Below, one piece after another: positions 25,242-33,857 of a stretch of 64,000 nucleotides of DNA. Position 1 is the stretch's first letter. Each line of letters begins with the position of its first letter. Made by a program: the position numbers and the translations under genes. The DNA comes from Mycoplana azooxidifex (GTDB taxonomy: Bacteria; Pseudomonadota; Alphaproteobacteria; Rhizobiales; Rhizobiaceae), in contig NZ_JACIEE010000007.1 of assembly GCF_014196765.1 (NCBI RefSeq), forward strand, positions 372,001 through 436,000, read 5' to 3'. The notes under the pieces were generated by a model. The model worked only from the letters and a program-made list of their open reading frames with translations, was not told where the DNA came from and made no database searches.

Positions 25242-26153
25242 CTAGCGTTCGAACGGCTCGCCGAGGGAGGCGACACCGTTCAGCTTCAAGAGCCGCCGGT
25301 CTGCCGAAATGATGCCGAGCACGACGATGGTCACGATATAGGGCAGGCTCGACAGAAGCTGCGACGGCACGTCCAGCGCGGTGGCCTGGGCCGCAAGCCC
25401 CATCAGCGACACAGCCCCGAAGAGGCACGCCCCCAGAAAGATCCGCCCGGTCAGCCAGGTGCCGAAGACGACGAGCGCAATTGCGATCCAGCCGCGGCCT
25501 GCGATCATGCCATCGGCCCAGAGCGGCGTGTAGACCACCGAGGCGTAAGCGCCCGCAAAACCCGCCATCGCCCCGCCGAAGGCGACGGCGGCGACGCGGA
25601 TGGCGATGACCGGGTAGCCGATCGCGTGGGCGGCCTTCGGGTTCTCGCCGATGGCGCGGATGACGAGGCCGACCTTGGTGTAGGCAAACACCGCCCAGAT
25701 GCCCAGTGTCGCGGCGAGGGTGAGCCACACGGCGGCATCCTGGACGAACAGACCGCCTATGACCGGGATTTCCGAAAGCCCCGGAACGGCGAGCTTCGGC
25801 AGTCCCGTCACCGTGAGGCTTTCATAGGTCTTGCCGAACAGCGCCGAAAGCCCCTGGCCAAGGATGCCGATGGCGAGGCCTGTCGCCACCTGGTTTGCCC
25901 GGAATCCGAGCGCGATCACGGCGAAGAGAAGGGAGAGGATCGCGCTTGCAAGGCCGGCGGCGACGAAGCCGAGGACATGGCCGCCGCCGTGATAGACGAT
26001 GATGAAAGCGATGACCGCGCCGAGCGCCATCATTCCCTCGACGCCGAGATTGAGGACGCCCGCGCGCTCGACCACCATCTCGCCGAGGGCGGCCAGAAGG
26101 AACGGCGTCGCTGCGGCGAGCATGCCGGCAAGAATGAACTCGATCGCGTTCAT
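25242..26153 (-). CDS. Nucleoside/nucleobase ABC transporter permease (BmpA-associated), second subunit
   Basis: 303 residues from ATG 26153, which overlaps the upstream permease stop as ATGA (26150-26153). ATPFLLAALGEMVVERAGVLNLGVEG is the hallmark region of the YufQ/NupQ-type permease paired with BMP-family binding proteins. About 8-9 hydrophobic segments are present. It is the last gene of an eight-gene operon that begins with the Rieske protein at 33423. Confidence 0.9.
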   Translation of the reverse strand: MNAIEFILAGMLAAATPFLLAALGEMVVERAGVLNLGVEGMMALGAVIAFIIVYHGGGHVLGFVAAGLASAILSLLFAVIALGFRANQVATGLAIGILGQGLSALFGKTYESLTVTGLPKLAVPGLSEIPVIGGLFVQDAAVWLTLAATLGIWAVFAYTKVGLVIRAIGENPKAAHAIGYPVIAIRVAAVAFGGAMAGFAGAYASVVYTPLWADGMIAGRGWIAIALVVFGTWLTGRIFLGACLFGAVSLMGLAAQATALDVPSQLLSSLPYIVTIVVLGIISADRRLLKLNGVASLGEPFER

Positions 26154-27250
26154 GACGGGCTCCGGTGGGCGGCACGGGGCCATTCGAGACGGTATCGGAC
26201 GAAGGCGACGGCGACGAGGTAGGCGAGCAGGAGGCTGCCCTGGAAGACGCGGACGGCCGCGATCGGCAGGTTGGCCGACACCATGGCGTTGTCGCCGCCG
26301 ATGTAGAGCACCGCCATCACCATGGCGGACGCGATGATGCCGAGCGGATGCAGTCCGCCGAGATAGGCCACGATGATGGCCGCATAGCCGTAGCCCGTCG
26401 AAATCGAGCGCTGCAACTGGCCGAGCGGACCGGCGACCTCGGCGGCCCCGGCCAGTCCGGCGGCAAATCCGCCGATCAGGAGCGACAGCCAGATCGCCCG
26501 CCCCTCGCTGAAGCCCGCATAGCCGGCGGCACGCGGGGCGAGGCCGCCGACCTGGAGCTTGTAGCCGGTGAAGCTCTTCTGCATGAAGACCCAAGCCGCC
26601 AGCGACAGGACGATCGTCAGGATCAGCGAGACGTTGACCCGGGTCCCGGCAAACAGCATCGGCACCATCGCGTCGTACTGGAACATCACCGACTGGGGAA
26701 AGTTGAAGCCGGCCGGATCCTTCCAGGGTCCAAGCAGCAGGTAGTTGAGCAACTGCGTGGCGACGAGGCTCAGCATCAGCGAGACGAGAATCTCGCTCGC
26801 ATTGAGCCTGACCCGCCAGAAGGCGGTGATCGATGCCCACAGCGCCCCGCCGATGGCGCCGAGGAGCAGCATGAGCGGCCAGATCCACTGGCCCGTCGCC
26901 TGCGGGAACCAGACGGGAATGGACGAGGCGAAGATCGCGCCGAGGATGAACTGCCCCTCGGCGCCGATGTTGAAGACCTTCGCGCGAAAACCGATCGCCA
27001 GCCCCTGCGCGATCAGCAGCAGAGGGCCCGCCTTCAGCAGCACTTCGGAAAAGGACGCCCAGGACAGGAAGGGCTCGAGCAGCATCGCATGGACGACGGC
27101 GACCGGGTCGCGGCCCATCAGCACGTAGAGAGCGAGGTTGAGCGCCGTGGCCACGGCCAGGGCGACCGGCGGCGCAATGAGGGCCGCCAGGAGTGACGCC
27201 CGCTCCCGGCGAACAAGGGTGGGGAGGAAGGCCGTTGTCGGGGCGGTCAT
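26150..27250 (-). CDS. Nucleoside/nucleobase ABC transporter permease (BmpA-associated), first subunit
   Basis: 366 residues from ATG 27250, overlapping the ATPase stop by 4 bases; the frame is open further upstream only as a shadow of the ATPase gene. EVLLKAGPLLLIAQGLAIGF and RAKVFNIGAEGQFILGAI are the conserved blocks of YufP/NupP-type permeases. It is longer at the N-terminus than its partner permease, as usual for this type. Confidence 0.9.
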   Translation of the reverse strand: MTAPTTAFLPTLVRRERASLLAALIAPPVALAVATALNLALYVLMGRDPVAVVHAMLLEPFLSWASFSEVLLKAGPLLLIAQGLAIGFRAKVFNIGAEGQFILGAIFASSIPVWFPQATGQWIWPLMLLLGAIGGALWASITAFWRVRLNASEILVSLMLSLVATQLLNYLLLGPWKDPAGFNFPQSVMFQYDAMVPMLFAGTRVNVSLILTIVLSLAAWVFMQKSFTGYKLQVGGLAPRAAGYAGFSEGRAIWLSLLIGGFAAGLAGAAEVAGPLGQLQRSISTGYGYAAIIVAYLGGLHPLGIIASAMVMAVLYIGGDNAMVSANLPIAAVRVFQGSLLLAYLVAVAFVRYRLEWPRAAHRSPS

Positions 27251-28770
27251 GCGAGAGCCTTCGCTGCGGCGGAATGCGCCCCGATCATGTATCGTCCGAT
27301 CTCCTCGGGTCGCGTGTCGCGCGTGACGAGCGGATCGCTCAGCGTGCCGTGATACAGCACCTGGATGAAATCGCAGAGCTCGAAGAGTTCCTCGAGTTCC
27401 TCGGAAATGACGAGGATGGCCATTCCCTCGTTGCGCAGCGCCACGAGCCGCCTGCGGATGGCGGAAGCCGCGCCGATGTCGACGCCCCAGGTCGGCTGGG
27501 CGACGAACAGCAGCCGCGGGGCCAGCATGATCTCGCGACCGACGATGAATTTCTGCAGGTTTCCGCCGGAAAGGGCACCGGCTTCCGCCTCCGGCCCGGG
27601 CGTGCGGACATCGTACTGGCGGATGCAATCCTTCGTGAACGCCGCGGCCTTGGCCCGGTCGACGAGACCGTGGCGCTTGAGGCCGAGCGGATGCGCCGTC
27701 AGCAGGCTGTTGAGCACCAGCGACATCTCGGGGACGGCTCCGCGCCCGAGCCGGTCCTCGGGCACGAAGGCAAATCCGAGCCTGCGGCGGGCGGCGGCAC
27801 CGAACGTGCCCACGTCCTGTCCCATCATGAAGATGCGGTCGGTCGCCTCGCGCGGCAGCCGCGTCTCGCCCGAAATCAGCGCTGAAAGCTCGCTTTGGCC
27901 GTTGCCGGAAATCCCGGCGATACCGAGGATTTCGCCGGCACGCACCGTGAGGCTGATGTTGGAGAGCGGAACGGCGAAAGGATCGTCGGGCCGGTAGTCC
28001 AGCCCGACGATCTCGAGCTGCTTCTCGCCGCCGGACCGCGGCAGCGCCGGCATCGGCTCCGGCATGTCGCGGCCGATCATCATGCGGGCGAGGTCATGGG
28101 CGTCGTGCTCCCGCGGGTCGACGTTCCCTGTGACGCGCCCTGCGCGCAGGATGGTCGCCCGGTCGCAGATCGCCCGGATCTCATCCAGCTTGTGAGAAAT
28201 GAACAGGATCGAAACGCCCCCGTCGCGCAGGCGGCGCAAGGTCTCGAAGAGCTTGCCCACGGATTGCGGCGGCAGCACCGATGTCGGCTCGTCGAGGATC
28301 AGGAGCTTCGGATCGGTCATCAGGCAGCGGATGATCTCCACCCGCTGCCGCTCGCCGACCGACAGCGCATGCACGTCGGCGAGTGGGTCGACCTCGAGGC
28401 CGAAGTCGCGACCGAGCGCCTTCACACGGTCGATGAGGTCCGCCTTGCGCCCCTGCACGACCAGTTGGATGTTCTCGACGACGGTCAGGGTCTCGAACAG
28501 CGAGAAATGCTGGAAGACCATGCCGATCCCCTTGCGCCTCGCCTCCGCGGGGGAGGCGAGGCTGAGGATCTCGCCCTGCCAGGCGACGGTTCCGTCGTCC
28601 GGCTGTTCGACCCCGTAGATGAGCTTCATCAGGGTCGACTTGCCCGCCCCGTTCTCGCCAAGGATCGCATGGATAGAGCGCGGCGCCACGTCGAGATCGA
28701 CGCCCTGGTTGGCCCTGACCTCACCATAGCTCTTCGAGATGCCGCGCAGCGACAGAAGCGGAGCGGTCAT
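27247..28770 (-). CDS. Nucleoside/nucleobase ABC transporter ATP-binding protein (two domains)
   Basis: 507 residues. Domain 1 has Walker A GENGAGKSTLMK, signature LSVGERQRVEIIRCL and Walker B LLILDEPTSVL, with the VLPPQ segment typical of the YufO/NupO type. Domain 2 has a replaced Walker A (GISGNGQSEL), signature ALSGGNLQKFIVGREI and a weak Walker B (LLFVAQPTWGVDIG) in which the usual DE is AQ. The last two changes are family-typical. It starts 3 bases after the binding-protein gene ends. Confidence 0.93.
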   Translation of the reverse strand: MTAPLLSLRGISKSYGEVRANQGVDLDVAPRSIHAILGENGAGKSTLMKLIYGVEQPDDGTVAWQGEILSLASPAEARRKGIGMVFQHFSLFETLTVVENIQLVVQGRKADLIDRVKALGRDFGLEVDPLADVHALSVGERQRVEIIRCLMTDPKLLILDEPTSVLPPQSVGKLFETLRRLRDGGVSILFISHKLDEIRAICDRATILRAGRVTGNVDPREHDAHDLARMMIGRDMPEPMPALPRSGGEKQLEIVGLDYRPDDPFAVPLSNISLTVRAGEILGIAGISGNGQSELSALISGETRLPREATDRIFMMGQDVGTFGAAARRRLGFAFVPEDRLGRGAVPEMSLVLNSLLTAHPLGLKRHGLVDRAKAAAFTKDCIRQYDVRTPGPEAEAGALSGGNLQKFIVGREIMLAPRLLFVAQPTWGVDIGAASAIRRRLVALRNEGMAILVISEELEELFELCDFIQVLYHGTLSDPLVTRDTRPEEIGRYMIGAHSAAAKALA

Positions 28771-28773
28771 GGA

Positions 28774-29874
28774 TCACTTCGGCAGGGGAGAGGCGACACC
28801 CTTGACGTGCCAGTCCATCGCGACGATCTCGGCGTCGGTGAGGGTAGCGCCGCCGGCAACCCCTTCGCTGCCGTCAGCCTTGGCGATCGGCCCGGTGAAC
28901 GGCGAGAAGCTGCCGTCGGCGATCTTCGCCTCCAGCTCCTTGATTTTGGTCATCGTGTCGGCCGGGATGTCCGGGTTCCAGTCCACCACCTCGACCACCT
29001 TGTCGGCCACGCCGAGGAAGGTGTTGGCGCCCTTGAAGGTGCCGGCGAGATGGGCATCGACCGAGGCCTTGAAGAAGGGCGACCAGTCCGTGGCGACGCA
29101 GCCGAGATAGGTCTTCGGAGCGTATTTCTTCATCGAAGAATTGAGGTTGAAGGCGTAGACGCCGGCTTCCTCGCAGGCCGCGATGACGGACGGCGTGTCC
29201 TGCGCGTTGGAGAAGATCACGTCGCATTTCTGCGCGATCAGCGCCTTGGCCGCTTCCTGTTCCTTGGCCGGATCGAACCAGGAATTCACCCAGACGACCG
29301 AGACCTCGATATCGGGATTGACCGCTTGGGCGCCGAGCGTGAACGCGTTGACGGAGGTGATCAGCTCCGGAATGGCAAACGCCGAGACCGAACCGAGCTT
29401 GCCGGTCTTGGAGAGCGCCGCCGCGGCCATGCCGAGCAGGTAGGTCCCTTGGAAATACTTGGCGGCGAAGGGCGAGAAATTCGGCGCCACCTGGAAACCG
29501 GAGGCATGCAGCACGGTCACGCTCGGATCGCGCCTTGCGATCTGCAGCGCGCCGTTCTGGTAGCCGAAGGAACCGGCGATCAGGAACTTGTTTCCGTCGG
29601 CAACCGTCTTGTTCATGATCCGGTCCGCATCCGGGCCTTCCTGGATGTTTTCCAGGACGGTGACCTTCACCTTGTCCCCGTAGGCAGCCTTGACCGGCTC
29701 AAGACCGGCTGCAAGCGCGTGTCCCCAGCCGACGTCGCCGACCGGCGAGGGGAGCACGAGGGTGATGCCGAGCGGCTCGTCGGCGGCGAGCGCAAGCCGG
29801 CTTCCGAGCGTACCGGCAAGCCCGGTCGCGGCAAGGCCCTTCATCAAGGTTCTGCGGGTCAGGTGGTTCATCAT
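28774..29874 (-). CDS. BMP-family periplasmic binding protein of a purine-type ABC transporter
   Basis: 366 residues. A Tat-type signal is visible (TRRTLMKGLAATGLAGTLGS), with cleavage expected near ALA-AD. The mature protein has the BMP (basic membrane protein/PnrA) fold: ITLVLPSPVGDVGWGHALAAG, DPSVTVLHASGF and KCDVIFSNAQDTPSVIAACEE. Members bind nucleosides, nucleobases or related heterocycles. Placement between an 8-oxoguanine-deaminase-like gene and the transporter ATPase supports a purine ligand. The use of Tat rather than Sec suggests folding before export. Confidence 0.9.
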   Translation of the reverse strand: MMNHLTRRTLMKGLAATGLAGTLGSRLALAADEPLGITLVLPSPVGDVGWGHALAAGLEPVKAAYGDKVKVTVLENIQEGPDADRIMNKTVADGNKFLIAGSFGYQNGALQIARRDPSVTVLHASGFQVAPNFSPFAAKYFQGTYLLGMAAAALSKTGKLGSVSAFAIPELITSVNAFTLGAQAVNPDIEVSVVWVNSWFDPAKEQEAAKALIAQKCDVIFSNAQDTPSVIAACEEAGVYAFNLNSSMKKYAPKTYLGCVATDWSPFFKASVDAHLAGTFKGANTFLGVADKVVEVVDWNPDIPADTMTKIKELEAKIADGSFSPFTGPIAKADGSEGVAGGATLTDAEIVAMDWHVKGVASPLPK

Positions 29875-29895
29875 GTCAGTTCCCTCTTTTGGTTC

Positions 29896-31278
29896 TTAGA
29901 ATTCGATGGTGGCGAGCGCGGCCTCGGCCTCGGCGAACAACTGGGCCTCGTCGAGCCCTGCAAACCCGCCCTTCTGCCAGACGATGCGGCCGTTGATCAT
30001 GGTCATGTCGGTCGGCATGCCGATCCCCACCTTGGCAATCAGGCTCAGCGGATCGTGCCGCGTGCCGACATAGTCCATGCGCCGCGTGTCGATCGCAAAG
30101 AGATCGGCGGCCATGCCCGGCGCCAGCCGGCCGATATCGCGGCGGCCGAGAAGGGCAGCCCCTCCCATCGTCGCATAGCCGAGGAAATCGGCAGGCGAGG
30201 GGACGGGATGGACACGCGACGATGCGGCCAAGCACTGCAGCATGTAGGCGGAGCGGATGCAGTGCATCAGGTTGGAGTTGTCGTTCGAGGCCGCGCCGTC
30301 GCAGCCGAGGCCGACCCGCAGGCCGAAGGCCGACATGGCGGGAATGTCGGTGACCTCGGCGCCGACGAGATAGACCGGTTCCGGGCAATGCGACACGCCG
30401 GTGCCGCTTGCCGCCATCGTCCGCAGTTCGCCGTGTGTCAGTTCCCAGCAATGGGCATAGAAGGCATCGGGCCCGGCAAAGCCGAGCTCTTCGAGATAGT
30501 CGACCGTGCGCATGCCATGGCGGCTTTCGATCACGGCGCTTTCGCCCTCGCCGACATGGGTGTGCATCTGCACTCCGCGATCGCGCGCCAGCGCGACCGA
30601 TTCGACGAAGGTCTCGCGGTAGCAGTTGACCGGCTGGCAGGGCGCGACCACGACCTGGCGCATGCTGAAGCGGCCGGTGTCGTGGTAGGTGTCGATCAGC
30701 CGGGCGCAATCGGCGATGAACTCGTCCGTCGTCTCCAGCATCTCGTCCGGAATGGTCGAGCCTTCCGACTTCGGCAGCGTATTGCCGCCGCGTCCGGCAT
30801 GAAAGCGCATGCCGAGCAACTCCGCCGCCTCGAACTGGCGGTCGACCAGCCGTTTGCCGGCATGGCGCGGGAAATTATACTGGTGGTCGAAGGCCGTGGT
30901 GCAGCCGTGCTTGATCATCTCGGCCATGGCCGTGACCGAGGAATGATAGAAGCAATCCTCTGTCAGCCTGGAGAATACCGGGTAGATCCGGTCGAGCCAT
31001 TCGATGACCGACAGCTTCGTCCAGTCGAGATCGGCGCGGTTGCGCACGAAGCACTGGAAGAAATGATGGTGGGTGTTGACGAGGCCCGGATAGACGAACC
31101 AGCCGGTGGCATCCTGTACGATCGTCCCCGCGGGCAGATCGCCCCGGCCGAGGCCTTCACCGATCGCCACGACTGCGGGACCCTCCGTCAGGAGATCGAC
31201 ATTGCGATGGACGGCCGAGCCGGCGCCGTCGTCGACGATCACCGCCGCGCAATTCCTCAGGAGGTAGCCGGCCATCAT
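29896..31278 (-). CDS. Amidohydrolase, 8-oxoguanine deaminase-like
   Basis: 460 residues, metal-dependent amidohydrolase superfamily. The metal motif HxH is in VNTHHHFFQ; further ligands sit in HTHVGEGESAV, YAHCWELT and GLGCDGAASND, whose Asp is catalytic. CTTAFDHQYNFPRHAG and HCPEPVYLVGAEV are close to the 8-oxoguanine/guanine deaminase (ATZ/TRZ) branch. Expected reaction: hydrolytic removal of the exocyclic amino group of a purine such as 8-oxoguanine, giving urate. Its start overlaps the GST gene's stop by 4 bases, and the BMP transporter genes follow, so transport, deamination and oxygenation are one unit. Confidence 0.85.
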   Translation of the reverse strand: MMAGYLLRNCAAVIVDDGAGSAVHRNVDLLTEGPAVVAIGEGLGRGDLPAGTIVQDATGWFVYPGLVNTHHHFFQCFVRNRADLDWTKLSVIEWLDRIYPVFSRLTEDCFYHSSVTAMAEMIKHGCTTAFDHQYNFPRHAGKRLVDRQFEAAELLGMRFHAGRGGNTLPKSEGSTIPDEMLETTDEFIADCARLIDTYHDTGRFSMRQVVVAPCQPVNCYRETFVESVALARDRGVQMHTHVGEGESAVIESRHGMRTVDYLEELGFAGPDAFYAHCWELTHGELRTMAASGTGVSHCPEPVYLVGAEVTDIPAMSAFGLRVGLGCDGAASNDNSNLMHCIRSAYMLQCLAASSRVHPVPSPADFLGYATMGGAALLGRRDIGRLAPGMAADLFAIDTRRMDYVGTRHDPLSLIAKVGIGMPTDMTMINGRIVWQKGGFAGLDEAQLFAEAEAALATIEF

Positions 31279-31934
31279 GCCTCGCCCGGTTCGATGTGCG
31301 GTTCGGGCTTCAGTTCGTGCAGCCGATGGATGCCGGGCATCTCGATGAAGCCATCGAGCGCGCGGATGGCGCGCGACCAGAGGCGGATCGCGGGATAGGG
31401 ATCGAGCGAGACGCCGCCGTCGGGGGCGAGCGCCACATAGGGGAAGCAGGCGATGTCTGCCACCGTCGGCCGGTCGGCCGCGAGGAAGCGCTGGCCGCGC
31501 AGGCCCTGCTCGAAAAGGCCCGCTTCCAGCTCGCGAAGGGCGGCGATTCCCTGCGCCTGGAACGCGCCGATGTCGCCGGGGCGCAGCAGCATCTCATGCA
31601 GGCGCGCGCCGCCGAGACTTGCGGTCAGGCGGCCGGAGAACGACAGCCATTGCTGCACGCGCGCGGCCTCTTCCGCCTTGCCGCTGCCGAGCCATTCCGG
31701 TGCAGCCTTGGCGGCGAGATAGACGAGGATCGCCGAGGATTCGGTAAGGACAAGGTCGCCATCCTCCAGGATCGGGATGGAGCCTGCCGGATTGAGGGCC
31801 ATGAGTTCGGGGCCGCGATGTTCGCCGCCGGGATGGAAGTCCACCGGCCGGAGTTCGAGCCTGACCCCAATCAGCGCCGCCATCAGGCGCACCTTGTAGC
31901 AACTGGGCGAAAGAATGTAGTTGTAGAGCTTCAT
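31275..31934 (-). CDS. Glutathione S-transferase-family protein (possible NdmE-like scaffold)
   Basis: 219 residues from ATG 31934, which overlaps the upstream oxygenase stop by 4 bases. The N-terminal thioredoxin-like domain reads YILSPSCYKVRLMAALIGV with GSIPILEDGDLVLTESSAIL, the usual glutathione-contact text. A helical C-terminal domain follows (QRFLAADRPTVADIACFPY). Normal length for the family. Its position directly between a Rieske-less oxygenase and a purine deaminase is notable: in the caffeine-degrading Pseudomonas putida CBB5, the GST-like NdmE is needed for the Rieske-less N-demethylase NdmC. A scaffold role here is inference. Confidence 0.85.
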   Translation of the reverse strand: MKLYNYILSPSCYKVRLMAALIGVRLELRPVDFHPGGEHRGPELMALNPAGSIPILEDGDLVLTESSAILVYLAAKAAPEWLGSGKAEEAARVQQWLSFSGRLTASLGGARLHEMLLRPGDIGAFQAQGIAALRELEAGLFEQGLRGQRFLAADRPTVADIACFPYVALAPDGGVSLDPYPAIRLWSRAIRALDGFIEMPGIHRLHELKPEPHIEPGEA

Positions 31935-32773
31935 TGCGCCACCAGCTGTGCGCCGTAGGTGTAGCCATGGCGCTTCAGCCACCGCCTGTAGGCCACCGAG
32001 GTCAGGTCTGCCCGTGTCGGGATTTCCATGCCGGGATCGAGCGGCAGCAGTCGCGGGATCTGGTTTTCCAGGATCGACCGGTCCTGCAGGAAGATCGTCT
32101 GCTGGAAATGGATGAGGTCGGTCATCGAGCTTTCGTCGTCAAAGAGCGCCATCCACGGCCACACGTCGCAAAGATCCTCCGCGAGCGGTTGGACGAAGAG
32201 CGTGATGACGTCCCATTCGCCGGGCCGGGGCGGGCAGGTCTTGTAGAGCACCGAGCAGGTCGGGGCCGGCACCCGGTACATGTATTCCGTGGTGATGCCG
32301 CCGCTCGCCGACCTGGCGGCCTGCGGCTGGTAGAATTTCACCTGCGTGGCCCAGACCTCGTCCGCATCCTCGCGGATCTCGACCTTGTAGTTCTGCACCT
32401 CCGTGTGCGGCTCGGAGCCGAGGATGTCTGTGTGCACGAAGGGAAAGTGGGCGATGTCCAGGAAATTCTCCACCGCGCGCAGCGGCGAGCAACGCACGCG
32501 GACCACGCCGACATCGACGAAGCGCCGGCCCGGCTGGTCTGCCTCGGGAATGGCGAAGAGTTCCTTCTGGGGCTGCCCGAGCGAGGACCAGACATGGCCG
32601 TAGCGGACGCAAACCGGCAGCGTGCGCCCGTTCGCCGTCACCCTGGCATTTCCGTCCGCATCGCTTGCCACGTCGATCGGCTCTCCCATCAACGCCGTCT
32701 TGCGCCCGAAGCTGTCGAGTTGGCTGACGAGGCCGACCGGATACCATTCGTCGATCATCGCATCCTGCGTCAT
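31931..32773 (-). CDS. Non-heme-iron oxygenase catalytic subunit lacking its Rieske centre (NdmC-like)
   Basis: 280 residues. The N-terminus begins like a ring-hydroxylating oxygenase alpha subunit (IDEWYPVGLVSQLD), but the stretch that should hold the [2Fe-2S] ligands is missing: no CxH...CxxH occurs, and residues 31-66 jump straight to YGHVWSSLGQP. The mononuclear iron site is intact: FLDIAHFPFVH gives Asp106, His109 and His114, with a likely third ligand Asp231 in QQTIFLQDR. Electrons must therefore come from another protein, and the gene just upstream encodes a stand-alone Rieske protein, coupled by ATGA (32770-32773). Length and architecture match NdmC. Likely substrate: a purine, by neighbourhood. 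Confidence 0.83.
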   Translation of the reverse strand: MTQDAMIDEWYPVGLVSQLDSFGRKTALMGEPIDVASDADGNARVTANGRTLPVCVRYGHVWSSLGQPQKELFAIPEADQPGRRFVDVGVVRVRCSPLRAVENFLDIAHFPFVHTDILGSEPHTEVQNYKVEIREDADEVWATQVKFYQPQAARSASGGITTEYMYRVPAPTCSVLYKTCPPRPGEWDVITLFVQPLAEDLCDVWPWMALFDDESSMTDLIHFQQTIFLQDRSILENQIPRLLPLDPGMEIPTRADLTSVAYRRWLKRHGYTYGAQLVAQ

Positions 32774-33423
32774 CGCGAACTCCCCTCCGCCTCGATCGCC
32801 TCGGCCTTGCGCCGCAGCGCTTCGACGGCGCGCGACACGGCGATGCGTTCCAAGAGGCTACTGTCGCCGTCCAGGAGAACATGGATCAGCGTCTCGTCGC
32901 GCTCCTGGAAAGCGAGCAGAAGCCGGATCTCCTGTGAATTCTGCGTCGTTTCCAGCAGGCCGTTCTCATCGGCCTTCGCGCCGGCGGCAGCCTCGAGCGC
33001 CGCCATGCCTGCCTGGGCCTGCAGCGAACGCAGGGGAACGAGCCCGGCCAACTGCGGGGGCTGCGTCGCAGGTTCCCCGACGCCGACCCAGATGACACCG
33101 CCCGCCTCTTCCACCGGATGCGTCGCCACGCGGATCGTCTCCGGCGGCGAAAGGCCCGGATGCGCCGGAATGCGCAGACAGTTTCCGGCCGCTCCGTAGC
33201 TCCAGCCGTGATAGATGCACGAAAGGGTCTCGCCGCGCACGAAGCCATGGGACAGGCGCATGCCGCGATGCGGACAGCGGTCCGCCGAAGCCGAAGGACG
33301 GCCCGACGCACTCCGCCAGAGCGCAATCGGCCCGGCTGGCGTCCGCGCCGGCACCACGGTTCCCGGGGGAAGATCGACAGAAAGGGCGACTGGCGTCCAC
33401 GATCCCGTCGGGTCGGACAGCAT
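32770..33423 (-). CDS. Stand-alone Rieske [2Fe-2S] protein with a helical C-terminal extension
   Basis: 217 residues from ATG 33423 (CAGGAA at good spacing upstream; an ATG at 33468 is possible). The cluster motif is complete: CPHRG (Cys50, His52) and CIYHGWSY (Cys69, His72). The Rieske fold ends near residue 115. The remaining hundred residues, rich in Ala, Glu and Arg, look helical and match no domain I recognise; there is no iron-binding catalytic domain. It is the first gene of the eight-gene purine operon and probably feeds electrons to the Rieske-less subunit encoded next. No reductase or flavoprotein gene is present nearby, so the upstream electron donor must be encoded elsewhere. Confidence 0.85.
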   Translation of the reverse strand: MLSDPTGSWTPVALSVDLPPGTVVPARTPAGPIALWRSASGRPSASADRCPHRGMRLSHGFVRGETLSCIYHGWSYGAAGNCLRIPAHPGLSPPETIRVATHPVEEAGGVIWVGVGEPATQPPQLAGLVPLRSLQAQAGMAALEAAAGAKADENGLLETTQNSQEIRLLLAFQERDETLIHVLLDGDSSLLERIAVSRAVEALRRKAEAIEAEGSSR

Positions 33424-33578
33424 GACTGATTTCCTGAACAATTTCAAAAATGTAACCACAGGAAACAAGGCTGGCCGATAGCGCTGTTACCAAGGCTCGA
33501 CAAGGTTTGCATAACTAATCGACATTGGCAATATTGATTAAATAAAAGGCAGGAAAGAAATTCGCCCGAAAAAATGCT

Positions 33579-33857
33579 TCAGGGTTGCCCGCCGGTTCCG
33601 CCCGCGGCCGGCGTGCGGGTTATCGTCTCGACCCAGACGTCGATCGGGCCAAGCGAGCATCCCATTTCCAGCATGTCGATCAATTCGACCGGCCCTGCCA
33701 CTTCGACTTCGATCCGGCCGGCATCGGCATGGCGGATCTCCTGGCGGAGCCCGAGCTTGGCGGCATGGCGCCGGATCCAGGGAACGAAGGAGGCGGAATC
33801 AACCGCGCCACGAATCGTCATCCGCTCGAAGAGGTGGTCCTGATTCTGTCGGGTCAT
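33579..33857 (-). CDS. Acylphosphatase-like small protein lacking catalytic residues
   Basis: 92 residues. The order GAVDSASFVPWIRRHAAKLGL, then GRIEVEVAGPVELIDMLE and IDVWVETI follows the acylphosphatase ferredoxin-like fold. The catalytic loop that should read GVGFR reads DSASF, and the catalytic Asn position is replaced by His (IRHADAG), so phosphatase activity is unlikely. It sits upstream of the Rieske gene on the same strand with 155 bases between. No clear ribosome-binding site precedes 33857; ATG at residue 13 is an alternative start. Confidence 0.65.
   Translation of the reverse strand: MTRQNQDHLFERMTIRGAVDSASFVPWIRRHAAKLGLRQEIRHADAGRIEVEVAGPVELIDMLEMGCSLGPIDVWVETITRTPAAGGTGGQP

Noticed and set aside
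25239-25244. Missing terminator or gene fusion between the LysR gene and the convergent permease
   Set aside because: The stop codons simply abut (TAG then CTA on the other strand); no hairpin is visible and there is no sign of a broken gene.
27895-31398. Very long plus-strand open frame (over 1100 codons)
   Set aside because: Antisense to the ATPase, BMP and amidohydrolase genes, with low-complexity Asp/Arg/His-rich translation and no domain; an artefact of GC-rich coding DNA.
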